A stretch of DNA of 64,000 nt from NCBI GenBank assembly GCA_009760855.2, contig WPIO01000001.1, forward strand, positions 855,001 to 919,000. Reading direction: 5' to 3'. The first letter of the stretch is position 1. Each line of letters starts with the position of its first letter. A program made the translations under genes and the position numbers. This document shows, piece after piece, positions 54,250 through 64,000 of the stretch. Below the pieces are notes generated by a model. It saw only the letters and a program-made list of their open reading frames with translations, was not told the origin of the DNA and searched no databases. Origin of the DNA: Cristatella mucedo (lineage: Eukaryota > Bryozoa > Phylactolaemata > Cristatellidae).

Positions 54250-55380
54250 AATCATGTTGGTAGATTTACAAGTCTCCTAGCCCACCGAACCGCAACGGCT
54301 ATGCTCAGTCTTTCAAGTAAATGAGTCGCACAGCCCACTAACCCGCATTTGCACGGCTCAGACTTCCACGAAAGTGGCTAGTCAGACAGCTACGGCGCCG
54401 CATATCGATGCAGCAGGCAGATACGGCCAGCGTTCTTCTCGGAGCTCAGGCCTTGCAGCTGGCAGCTGAAGCATCAGCAGGCGCCATCCCTCGATCGGTT
54501 CATCGTCGTGATCCACACCTTCCTATTCAAATCGCTCAGTCTGAAGCTCAACCCATCATATCATTTGTCCCCGATTGAACTAGACAATTCAACCCAAGAT
54601 CTAGTGAACTAACGCTAAAGCAATGTGTTAACCATTCAAGAAAACAGTGACAACCATGCACTAGGACAATCATATATTTCCCTTCTGTAGTATTTGAAAT
54701 ATGTTCGTAATTTGTTCTTTAAGAGCCATAGACATTGATTTTTAAAATGATAAACGCATTAGAAGTAATCTACCAAAGTTATCAACGTTTATCATGTACA
54801 TTTCAAGAGGTCAAAATGATGGAGGTCCGAAGATTAAAAGTACAACTCAAATTTCAAAACCATATGAAGAACTTTTAACGTTAAAAATAAATTTTACATT
54901 AGGAATGACCATGATTAGTTATTGTAATGTAGCATTTTCATATACAGTGATTTCACGATTATTATGTGAATAATTGCAACAATCTTTGAACAAGTATACA
55001 GAAAGAACCATCATTTCAAAAATCGATTTCAGCTAGTTAAGGATTTATTGATTCGTCTCGATTGGGCAGCCGGTATTGTTAGAACTTGTATTGGTTGTTA
55101 CGGCTAGTTAGGATTGTGAAGTGGATAATTAAAATACTTCTTTAAATAACCAGCCAGACGTTAAGTTGCTTTAAAGGATCTGTATGAGCATAGTTTCTCA
55201 CCCATATCGATACCCAACCCGTTTACAGCTTTTGGAGATATCAAGATAGTTGTGCATATATCGTAAGATTTGAACACCGACAAGTTGTTAGCCGTATCAA
55301 TTATCCTGAAAAAATAACTCTCTATCTATTTAGCGTCCCACTAAACCATGGGAGTCAGCAAACAAATTTGTGTATTATTA
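54250..55380. other. No recognised gene; AT-rich part with coding-like traces
   Basis: 54.74-55.3 kb is AT-rich and has short stretches that read like viral-element protein (for example RGQNDGGPKIKSTTQISKPY near 54807), but no motif could be named. It may be a fragment of another viral element or chance. Confidence 0.3.
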
Positions 55381-55382
55381 TT

Positions 55383-55555
55383 TATAATAATAATGATATT
55401 GCATTTGATATAGAACCAAAGAGCTCAATCTCTTTCTAGGCACAGGGCATTAGCTGCGAACGAGGCAAGATCGAATGGTTAGTGATAGCTTGCTCAATAA
55501 ACTACGTGAATAACGTAGTAAGGTGACATGCATAGGGTCAGCACGGTATTAAAAT
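55383..55555 (-). mobile_element. LINE-A 3' terminus fragment
   Basis: ATAATAATAATGATATTGCA followed by GAGCTCAATCTCTTTCTAGG and the rest of the LINE-A 3' untranslated region on the minus strand. It ends near the CT tract. Confidence 0.75.
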
Positions 55556-55602
55556 TGTTTTATGTATACTTCGTTATGGTTTGAGCTTGAACGTCATCAT
55601 CG

Positions 55603-55768
<166 letters not shown>

Positions 55769-55949
55769 CTCTCTAGCCTTAATTCCATAGTACCTGCTCC
55801 ATAAGTAGCTTCCAAACATTGGAAGCTAAGGCTATCTGACTGACTATAGCAGCTAGCATGCAGTGTAGCTTTAGTCAAAATATCACTGATGCCACTGCAT
55901 AAAATATATGCAATTTGTATTATTCTCCGTTGCGAGATTCTCCATCTCA

Positions 55950-57115
55950 ATAATTACTTTTTTTAAATTACTCTTATATAACAACTTCTCTGCATGTACA
56001 CTTATATGCATGCTATAAAAAACTGAAACTAAAACTGAGTGTTAAAATACAAACAAAAATAATCCTAAAGCAAAATCATAGTTTTTATTTATACTTTAAC
56101 TTGACTTTAGGTTATCGTGTACAATAATATGTTACTTCAGGGCTTGTGAGTCTCGGTAGGGGCGTGGGAGTAGGGCAGGCCCAAGTAGCTGCTAGCAGGG
56201 GACGACAAATGACACCCTACCGCCCCCTCGCTGCAGCATTGCTTTCATTACTTCAAAACTCATTTAGAAAAACTGCAATATATTGCTGATTGCGTTTGAT
56301 ACTAATTTTATCCTTCCATATTTCTCTATTAAAAATTGAAATTCTGCATAGCTGAATACTAGTAACAATAGTAAATTTCTCAAGTAACTGTCGAGTAAGA
56401 TGGCTCTGATAAATAACGACAGTGGTCTCACACGGTCGGCCACAGCTATCAAAACCATTTTAATTGTTTTAAAACACTTCCAAAGTTAAGCAAACTGAAC
56501 CTTCATTCATGAATCTAGAAGTCAATCAGGTTTAATACTTTTAATAAATGCAGCGTTGATTTTATCCAAGTAGGATCTTTCAAAATAAAGAGTCTTGCAG
56601 ATGAAACTGAGGGTGCTTTTTCTCAATACGGATTAAAATTAGTAAATGCTACAACTTATTAGGATGACAGAATATATAATTTTATTCTATAGAATGCGAT
56701 TTGAAACATTAGCAATAAATTGGTGCTGTATGGATTTTGGTATGTTTTGTAATAAAGTGACTGGAATATATGCTAAAAGACAGAATTCACAAATTTTAAA
56801 GCAGCCTTATGTACGAATTATTTCACGAAAATGTGCTAAATTTAGAATTTATCCAATTTAAGGCAGCATTGCCTAGTTTGTCGTTTTCTAATGACAAAAT
56901 TGTATTAAGTCGATCGACAATTGCTACAACAAAACGGCGGGCTAAAAGCACCTTCAAAATGTCATTTATGGACTAAATTAATTGATCTAGGTATTTCAGT
57001 AGCAGAAAAGTAGCCATCGGATTAGAGGAGTCATCATCCTTAATTATAAGAAAAAACTTTGATAGTGAAGCAGTAGGATTAGGCCTGTAGGCGGACATTT
57101 GAAAACGGTAGAACG
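55950..57115. other. No recognised gene
   Basis: 56.53-56.65 kb has a coding-like stretch (VGSFKIKSLADETEGAFSQY) in an AT-rich setting similar in style to the viral element, but it is short and broken. The rest shows nothing. Confidence 0.35.
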
Positions 57116-57119
57116 TTGG

Positions 57120-57970
57120 CCAACATCCATGTGCAAGGCAAGCATTCAGATAATCGGTCGCTCCACCGGATTGCCATGATATAACAAAATGTTTTAGCTT
57201 GATAGGTTATAATCAACTTCCATGCACCCAAATCATTTATAAAAAAAGTTCAATATACACGGAGAACAGCATAGGACCGATTATGGACCATTTTAGGACT
57301 TAACAGATTGTCGTTAAGGTTAAGGAAACCTGAACTTTAACGACACATATAGAAATCGACCGAACAGGTACGATTTTAACTATGCAGGGCCTCATCTGCC
57401 GGACCTTCTTAATCGTATAAGTAGGATATCGCAATAAATGTTCTCGAACGTAGCTGACAGATCTCGCAGCTCTAGGCCTGTGACATTCTAATCATCGTTA
57501 GCTGCATAGAATTTCAATGGTTACATGACAGATGGTGGTTTCGGCTGAGCGCTGCAGCTTGAGCCAGATTTAAGCATTTCTGACATTTACTTCTTTTAAA
57601 TGTTTTTACCAGCTGTTTAGCGATAATTTTTGAGGAATCGTTGAAAAAAAAGAAAAGTGGTCTGTAGTCTGCAAGAGCCTCTGTATCTAATCAAGGCTCT
57701 TGCCTACTATTGGTGAAACGATGACCGATTTGAGACCACGATAGAGACCACGATACACCTCTTTTTTTTCCAGAGACCCTAAACCAATCTTAGTTATGGC
57801 AGGGCTTAATTTTTCTGCCAGCGAAGATCAGAGAGGTGATATAATAGCCCTTCAGGAGCCAAACACTTTTTACAGGACATTATTAAGGTAGCCATATCGC
57901 ATGCACAAACCTCGGAAAATCTTTTAGGGAAGGTCTCAGGCTGTTGATGAGCAATTGCTTTAGTCGGACG
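57120..57970 (-). mobile_element. LINE-B copy 3, first part
   Basis: Matches the long LINE-B copy on the minus strand, from GCAAGGCAAGCATTCAG (57.13 kb) through the RT region to RPTKAIAHQQPETFPKRFSE (57.9 kb). Heavily decayed. Interrupted at about 57.97 kb by an LTR element. Confidence 0.7.
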
Positions 57971-57971
57971 T

Positions 57972-58270
57972 GATATGTAGAGACAAATACACACTACCAC
58001 ACAGAACACCGAAACGGAAACAGAGACGTTTATTTATGGGTACGCTTTAGCAGGCCAGTACGCAACTGCCCACCCTGCCCTCTCGACCTATCTCCCGGGG
58101 CCGTATGGTGGCGTTGCTTATATACCACTGCCATAAATTGCAAAAGTTCATAATCTTAATGACAGTATCACAATATCAAAATGGCCAAATTCCCCTTGAA
58201 CTCAAGATCAAATGGGAAAACTATTAAACGTGGCATTATAGGAGTGAAAAAATGATAAAGGTAGCCCTAA
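57972..58270 (-). repeat. LTR (3' LTR of the nested element)
   Basis: Related to 59.59-59.86 kb in the same orientation. On the minus strand it has a TATATAAG box (near 58120) and an AATAAA (near 58035), in the order expected for an LTR. The two LTRs differ at many positions. Confidence 0.6.
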
Positions 58271-58309
58271 ACATGTTACTTATCTAGCACGCGGCTAGGA
58301 AACGGATGC

Positions 58310-59560
58310 TCAGAGGAGGCAAGTGAAAGCACTGCCTTTGCTAACTTGCCGGCTTTGTCTGGCACGGGCCTTGCCACATCGCCAAGCCATACAGCTTTTC
58401 GCTGCACCACCAGTCTCCAATGTCGGACCAGTCTCTGCCACCCCACGGTGCTTCTGGGAATTCACCCTAAAGGCGGCCTCTGTCGTTTGGACTGCAACAG
58501 GCGTCGCCTTTCGCGTCACCCGTGAGGCAGATGCCTCGAGCCTCGGCTCCTGTAAGTTTGCCTTTATCAGGTCCGTCGGCTACTACTTCGTCATTGCCTT
58601 CGTTCTCTCAGCGTAAGCCGGCTACGCACCTCCCGACTGTAGCTTTGCTCACGTCGTCTGCTGCATGCCCTCGCATACCTCCACCACCAGTAGTTGGGAA
58701 ACCGAGGCGATCATGGTGTGCCCCACCGCCTGTTGCTGCCACTCCTTGGTCTTCGCCTCCAAATGCTTGACAAGAATCTTGAATGCCTTCTCGGCGAGCG
58801 TCTCTCCCGCCTGCTTAGCAGGTGCCTCTCGCACTTCCGCCGAAGCTGAAGCTCCATTGCATGCTGTCTCCGCCTCCGAGACCATTAGTGCCGACTCGCT
58901 GGCCACAAGCATGGTCTCGCTCTATGCCAGTGCTTTTCCCGGATGCCACCACCTCGCACGCAGACAGAGCCTCTACTTTATCCGACACAACCATCTGTCT
59001 TGCAGACGCTGCCGTGGAACTTCCTCCTGACCCTGCCATTTCTGTGCCGGATGCCTCAACCTCGTTCTTCAACGCTGCATCTGAGGGCTCTGCTGCCTTC
59101 TCTGCTGCAGCAGCTTCTGAGGGCTCCACTGTCGTCTCTGCTGGCTCTGCCTCAGTCGCCTGTTAAGCCGTCGGCAACTGCTGCTGCTGCTTCAGTCGAA
59201 CTAGCCTTTACAAAATCAAACAGCTGGAGCAGTGCTTTACAGGCCTCAACCTCGAGCTGCTTCTGGGCTATCACCTCTGCTTTCCTGACACTCTGTAAGT
59301 CAAACCTCAGAAGCTTCCCCTCACATTCAGGGCGTGCGAAAACCTGCTTAAGTGTGGCATGTAGCTGGGCTTAGTCTTCTTCCACGGAGTAATGAAGGTT
59401 CGCTGTGAATGGCAATGCAGCACCTGTCGGGAACACAAATATGTACATGTGCCACAAAGCTGGATCAGTTCCTCATACAATAAGCATCTGTTCCGAGTAG
59501 AACAGCAAGGTTACGAAGTCGTCCCCGACGTATTACATGCCAGCATCATCTAATGGTGGG
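58310..59560 (-). pseudogene. gag-like protein of the LTR element, broken
   Basis: Minus-strand pieces in order: PLDDAGM (near 59555), LKQVFARPECEGKLLRFDLQ and KQLEVEACKALLQLFDFVKA (59.2-59.37 kb), then Ala/Glu/Ser-rich frames (58815-59129, EPSEAAAAEKAAEPSDAALK; 58649-58912, LAEKAFKILVKHLEAKTKEW), and a C-terminal piece with CMAWRCGKARARQSRQV. The helical, charged character fits a gag protein. A clear CCHC knuckle is not present. Confidence 0.4.
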
Positions 59561-59585
59561 CTACTCTGCAGCGGTTGCCGAAATA

Positions 59586-59862
59586 GCTTGTAGTTGGACA
59601 TTTTCTAAGCGGCAGGTACGCGATAGCACACGGAACTTCAAAGCGAGCTAAAAGTAGTTTATTCACCCGGCCAGTGGGGGGGGGGGCTCTTATGCGATGC
59701 CCGCCCGGCGTCCTCGACCTAAATTTCCGGGTCTTTGCCACCATTACTTATTTACCACTCCAGTAAATCGCATTAGCCCATAATCCAACGTGAGAATCAA
59801 AATCTCAAAACAGCCAGAGTTATACCAGTATATAAGGCCATGATTCTTTGATCGTATTTCAT
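59586..59862 (-). repeat. LTR (5' LTR of the nested element)
   Basis: Pairs with 57972-58270. Contains an AATAAA (near 59660, minus strand) and a 12-bp G run near 59676 on the plus strand. Confidence 0.6.
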
Positions 59863-60159
59863 TATCTTGCGGGTAAGACTTCTCAGAATTGGTAATGAAA
59901 TTGTTCACTGTAACATTAATTCGTTTTCGGTTTGGTGTGAAGGGATCCGGTTTTAGTGTACACGAAAATGCTGTGTCCTCCTAAATTTCTGAATTTGCAC
60001 TAAGAGGACGCCTTAGAAATTAGGTCGGTCGCCATCGGAAACTAAATTCTTAAAGCAGCGTTAAAGCCTGGTCCTAACAAATGCAGTCACTTGAATTAAT
60101 TTCATTTATTGGAAGAACGTATCTCAGTACACAAACACATTGTACCAGAGCATGATGAT

Positions 60160-60990
60160 TAAGAAACTCTTAATTTGTATGATTGCTGCGTCAATGAGGG
60201 AATCGAGACTTCTGTTTTAGTCTCAGTGCAGATCAAGAAGATCAGCCTCACGGATGGATTTAAAAAACATTTCATTATCAATGCTTTCTAAGCTGTTATG
60301 GTGGAGAAAGTACGCATTACCCCGGCCCTATAATGACGCAAAAACAATAAAAGAGACTGCAGAATAATGCGAAACAACCACCAGGCAAAAAAACATGTCA
60401 GACAGGCCTGCAAGCTAACTGATACCGAGATCCGAAATATAGCGAATGATGTCAGCCGTATGATTAACATGTTGGATCAAAGCGAAGTTCTCTCAACAGT
60501 TGAGAAATAAGCAGAATTACGGTTGCTAGGGCTGTTAAGTTGAACGTTTAAGTGTCCTGCAATGAATAATGGAGTGACACAACCAAATATTTGTGTGAGA
60601 AACTTACAAAAATAATCCATACATCAGGTTATATAGCCAGGACGAGGTCTGTTGATTATAACTATTAGACAAATCCTATTGATGGGCAAGCCATAGCAAC
60701 TGACTAAACGATGGGCCACGTAATAAAACCTTGCTCTTTTAGCCAAATGACCTAGTGAAATCGCAAGGTACACCAGGGAGGGGCGGCACACATAGTAATG
60801 CTTCATTCAAGTCTCGGTCAGCAGGTATGCATAGAGCTTCTCTTACTAAACCTGATCACTGATAATTTGTCCCTTAGCATCTTATGTATAACGACCATCT
60901 CAGGAATACCGACTTAGATGAAGTTTTTCAGCATATTTTGCATTACAATTTGGCAGCTATTGAAACTGCACATTGCTTGTTTAATTGTTA
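60160..60990 (-). mobile_element. LINE-B copy 3, second part
   Basis: GCAGATCAAGAAGATCAGC with the following TTTAAAAAAC near 60.23 kb, and ATTAACATGTTGGATCAAA near 60.46 kb, match the endonuclease-to-linker part of the long LINE-B copy on the minus strand. 59.87-60.16 kb could not be assigned. Confidence 0.65.
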
Positions 60991-60999
60991 GAGCCTCTC

Positions 61000-61485
61000 A
61001 ATATCATCGGTCGATTGTGATTGACAATACACTGCAATAGGTTAGGTTATATATCAGCTGAAAAGCCTGACTAGGATGTTGACTGATTGAAACTATCCCC
61101 ACGGACCCCTAAATGAGGGCAACCCTGAGCTCTGTGCTTAGTCGGTTTCTATTTACTAGTTCAACTTCTCCTATCGCCAATGTCACGGCAAAATGCTAAG
61201 CAAGTGTCTCGTTGATCACGAGATAGGCAGCTGAAATTATGCAGTTATATTTAGCAGCCTTTTAGCATTTCATACGAACTCTGCTCATTCCCTGTGTGAT
61301 GTTCTTACTTCCACACTATAATGATTTGAAACTTCTTACAATATAATAGTAATCAAATCGACTACCTAATTATCTTCACACTTGGTATCATGAAGAAATC
61401 GTAAGATTTAGCATTACGAAGTCACTCTTGTTGTTCATATCACATACCGTCTGCATACAATCTCGTATGATAACTTTAGAAGATC
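61000..61485. other. No recognisable gene
   Basis: Some words (near 61100-61180) recall LINE palm sequence but are too decayed to assign. Nothing else seen. Confidence 0.35.
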
Positions 61486-61489
61486 TTTA

Positions 61490-62125
61490 ATTGAATGACC
61501 AAATTGCTCCAAAGTCAACTATGCTTACAAGTTTAAGTGTACCGAATAAATTCTTACAGTATATTGAGACCTCAAACTTTGCAAGTAAATTACGGTCTGG
61601 CTTCAATGCTAATACTCACACAGAGTCAGCATTGCTTAGGTTGTACGACGACCTTTCCAGGAATATAGACTTGGTTTAAGTCTCTTTGGTTGTTCTGCAC
61701 GATCTGTCTGCAGCTTTCAAAATCATTAAAAACAAAGTCATTCACAAGCGTCTCCAACCTCACGTAGGCATTACTGGCACTGAACCACAACGGTTCAGGT
61801 AATATCTTAGCTAGAAACTCCAGATTGTTAATGCACAAAGATCATCCAAAGAACCACTTGAGTACGGGGCACCTCGTGGCTGTTTGCTCGGTCCTCTTCT
61901 TTTCCAGTTCATACTCTCCCGCTTGTCGATGGAATCGCCAAGCACAATGTAGGCTTTTAATTCCATGCAGATGACACTCAGCTGAACCTTTGATTTAATC
62001 CGGCCTAGTCTTTGAGGAGGTCAAATTCTCTGCACATCCTGACAGTGTGTATTGATTACATCTAATAATACAGGGCAGCAAACTTTGCTATATTAAATGA
62101 CGACAAAATCATTTCTCTAGTTATG
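61490..62125 (+). mobile_element. LINE-A fragment, decayed
   Basis: The plus strand reads YIETSNFASKLRSGFNAN, TESALLRLYDDLSRNIDL and further palm pieces to about 62.12 kb, matching the start of the intact LINE-A frame with many breaks. Confidence 0.8.
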
Positions 62126-63815
62126 AGCAAACGTTGATAGTAGCAACCAGTGTGGTTTTAGAACTTACCATTCCTTAGAGTCAGCATTGCTTGGGGTGTA
62201 TAATGACCTAATTGTGAATGCAGACTTAGGTAGAGTTTCTCTGCTTGTTTTCTTTGATCTTTCAAAAGGCTTTGATAGGTTAGGTCATAAGTTCTTGAGC
62301 ACCCATCGCATTGTCATCACTCGTATAGAATTTTAATATCCTTGTCCTATCTCAGTGGGAGAATCCTCAGTAATAATGTGAATGGACACACATTAATTTA
62401 ATTTTATTAATTATTAGCTGATTAAACAACCTCTTTTGCATTGCGACCGAAGAGTCTGCAGGGCTGTTACCACCACTTGCAGCTGCAACAAATGATTGCC
62501 CACAGCAGGATTAGAACCCACGACATTGGGACCAAGGTGGTGAAAGGCAACCACCTTACCCAGTGAGCCATCACGGCTCACCAAACATAATCAAAGGAGC
62601 CACAGAAGTAGAAGGTGCATTATGACTCTATGCTCGGTCTCGCAATTGTGTGGTTTATACTCTCCGTCTTGGCGATGTGATTGCTAGGCACGTACTAGCT
62701 TTTCACTTCTATGCAAATAACGCTCAGCTGTACCTTTGGTTTGATCCTTCCTAGCCATCAACCACGTCTAATTCTTTCAACTCCCTACGTGCATGAATAA
62801 ATGACATCCGCACGTATATGGCAGCTAACTTTCAAAATTGAACTATGACAAAGCAACTTAGTCTTATGTGCAAAACAAGTGTGATTCTTAAATGGAATGC
62901 ATACCCCTCGCAGTTGGCTTTACTAGAACGTCTTCTGATTAATCTGCAAGAAGTCTAGGTATCCAGTTCCAAAGCGATCTTCAATTAAACGACCAGATGA
63001 GCTCCTCAGTCAAGCCTGACAACTTTCAGCAACATGCAAATGCTGAAATTCGGGTTTGTACAGAGAAAGCATAGTACCTCTGGCTTTTAGGAATCTAATT
63101 GATTGCCATTACCTCGTACGAAACTCCAATTAGTGCATGCATTTGTAACATCTCACCTCGACTTTCATAACCTAATGCTTGCTGGTCTACCGTTGTGCCA
63201 CCTGTCGCTTACACCTCCTTAAATACTCTGCTGCTTGGTTTGCTTGTGGAGAGTGAGGTGGTTGCGACATTCCCCATCTTTCCACTAACGTGCACTGCGT
63301 TACTGAGAGGCAGCGAATCAACTTAAAGGTTTTTAACATGAAGTCCCTTCATTCTTCAGCTTCAGCCTACCTATGTGATCTAGGCTCCCACCAGAATAAA
63401 CAGCATACCACTGGCTTTTCAAAATCTAATCATTTACCGATACCTCGTACGGAACTCTAATCCTTTCATTTCGTCTGATTCCAAAGTCAATAACATACTT
63501 CTGACTTTTATCACGACATCACATGAAATTACCAAGTTTAAAAAGGAATCCAAGAAAGCGTCGATTTATGACAGTACTTAGTTAGTCCATGTAATTCGTT
63601 CTTTACCTGCTTATGCATGCTGACACTGTGCTCGCTGCCTCAACCATATTTTCATGCTGAGCCTGTGCATGTCAACCCCAATCATGTGGTGGTTATTGTT
63701 ATTTGGCATCCTACCACTAACCATTAGATCAAGCTTTCTTTGGAGAATATTTAAAGTGACTAGAAAGAGAGTGAGCTCGTTGAGGGCAGTATATCCAATA
63801 CTACATTTCATATGG
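62126..63815 (+). mobile_element. Second LINE-A copy in tandem, split by a SINE
   Basis: From about 62.13 kb the same palm segment starts again (SALLGVYNDLIVNADLGRVS), then is interrupted at 62.39-62.59 kb by a SINE. It continues with FHFYANNAQLYLWFDPS, where the catalytic Asp pair has become Asn-Asn. Later pieces (HAFVTSHLDFHNLML) lead to the 3' untranslated region near 63.6-63.8 kb. Confidence 0.75.
62390..62588 (-). mobile_element. tRNA-derived SINE
   Basis: On the minus strand the head starts near 62588 with an A-box-like ATGGCTCACTGGGTAAGG and a B-box-like GGGTTCTAATCC, then GCTGTGGGCAATC. It continues with a body to an AT-rich end near 62395. Same family as the SINE at 49.68 kb. Confidence 0.65.
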
Positions 63816-63849
63816 TAGTCCGACTGTCTGTATGGAAAAGTAATAGCTC

Positions 63850-64000
63850 AAGCTCAAAATTGGCCCTGCTTCCATTTTTCCTGCTTAATTTTCACATAAT
63901 CTAACATTCCTGTTTCAAAGTGACATGCCATTAGAAGAATAAAACAGCTCTAAAATCACGTCTGCCTTCTTTCGGCTTCATAACATTGCCTGGCTTGCTG
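63850..64000 (+). mobile_element. LINE-A fragment running off the window
   Basis: AAAATTGGCCCTGCTTCCAT and CTTCATAACATTGCCTGGCT match the KIGSAS and LHNIAK regions of the LINE-A frame. It continues beyond the window end. Confidence 0.65.

Larger units (their letters stand above)
57972..59862 (-). mobile_element. Short LTR retrotransposon, gag-like frame only
   Basis: Two related terminal repeats flank about 1.3 kb of GC-richer sequence with minus-strand coding-like frames but no protease, reverse transcriptase or integrase motif. The element sits in LINE-B copy 3. It looks like a non-autonomous LTR element that depended on another element's enzymes. Target-site duplication not resolved. Confidence 0.55.

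Overview
This window is non-coding-rich metazoan nuclear DNA, probably from an aquatic invertebrate such as a sponge or cnidarian; the species cannot be fixed from the sequence. The signs are many decayed non-LTR retrotransposons ending in ATT or ACATT microsatellites, tRNA-derived SINEs, long CT tracts, a diverged satellite, and a spliced gene for a discoidin (F5/8 type C) domain. No tRNA or rRNA gene that looks functional was seen, and no operon-like bacterial region.

The central object is a decayed endogenous virus of the Polinton/adintovirus type, about 28 kb with later insertions and about 21 kb without them, from near 15.78 kb to near 43.9 kb. It is AT-rich and bounded by inverted terminal repeats that share a perfect 22-bp core. 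It carries a protein-primed-type family B DNA polymerase (40.66-43.74 kb), an FtsK/HerA (A32-like) packaging ATPase, a zinc-ribbon protein, an adenain-like protease candidate, a double-jelly-roll-type capsid candidate, two penton/minor-capsid-like genes, a coiled-coil protein, a free-standing HNH nuclease, and several proteins with phage-tail-fibre-like repeats. No integrase was recognised. Frameshifts and stops of all three kinds break almost every gene. A neighbouring LINE keeps an unbroken 453-codon frame, so the breaks look like real decay and not assembly error.

Four later retrotransposon insertions cut the viral element: LINE-B 3' end (17.25-17.9 kb), LINE-A 3' end (24.78-25.23 kb), a long LINE-B copy (29.84-34.76 kb), and LINE-A (35.85-36.59 kb). 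The long LINE-B copy is itself cut by a well-kept LINE-A copy (30.04-31.64 kb) and by a 645-bp GC-rich insert with 42-bp target-site duplications. This gives a relative chronology: virus, then LINE-B, then LINE-A and the 645-bp insert.

Left flank (1-15.78 kb): LINE-A copies, a ~165-bp-period diverged satellite (about 0.59-3.3 kb), two SINEs, a ~210-bp tandem duplication, fragments of a second F5/8C gene and a solo-LTR-like piece. Right flank (43.9-64 kb): the F5/8C gene (45.3-46.1 kb, minus strand), an R2/NeSL-like LINE with a CT tail (52.39-54.23 kb), a gag-only LTR element nested in a third LINE-B copy (57.97-59.86 kb), more SINEs, and LINE-A wreckage up to the window end.
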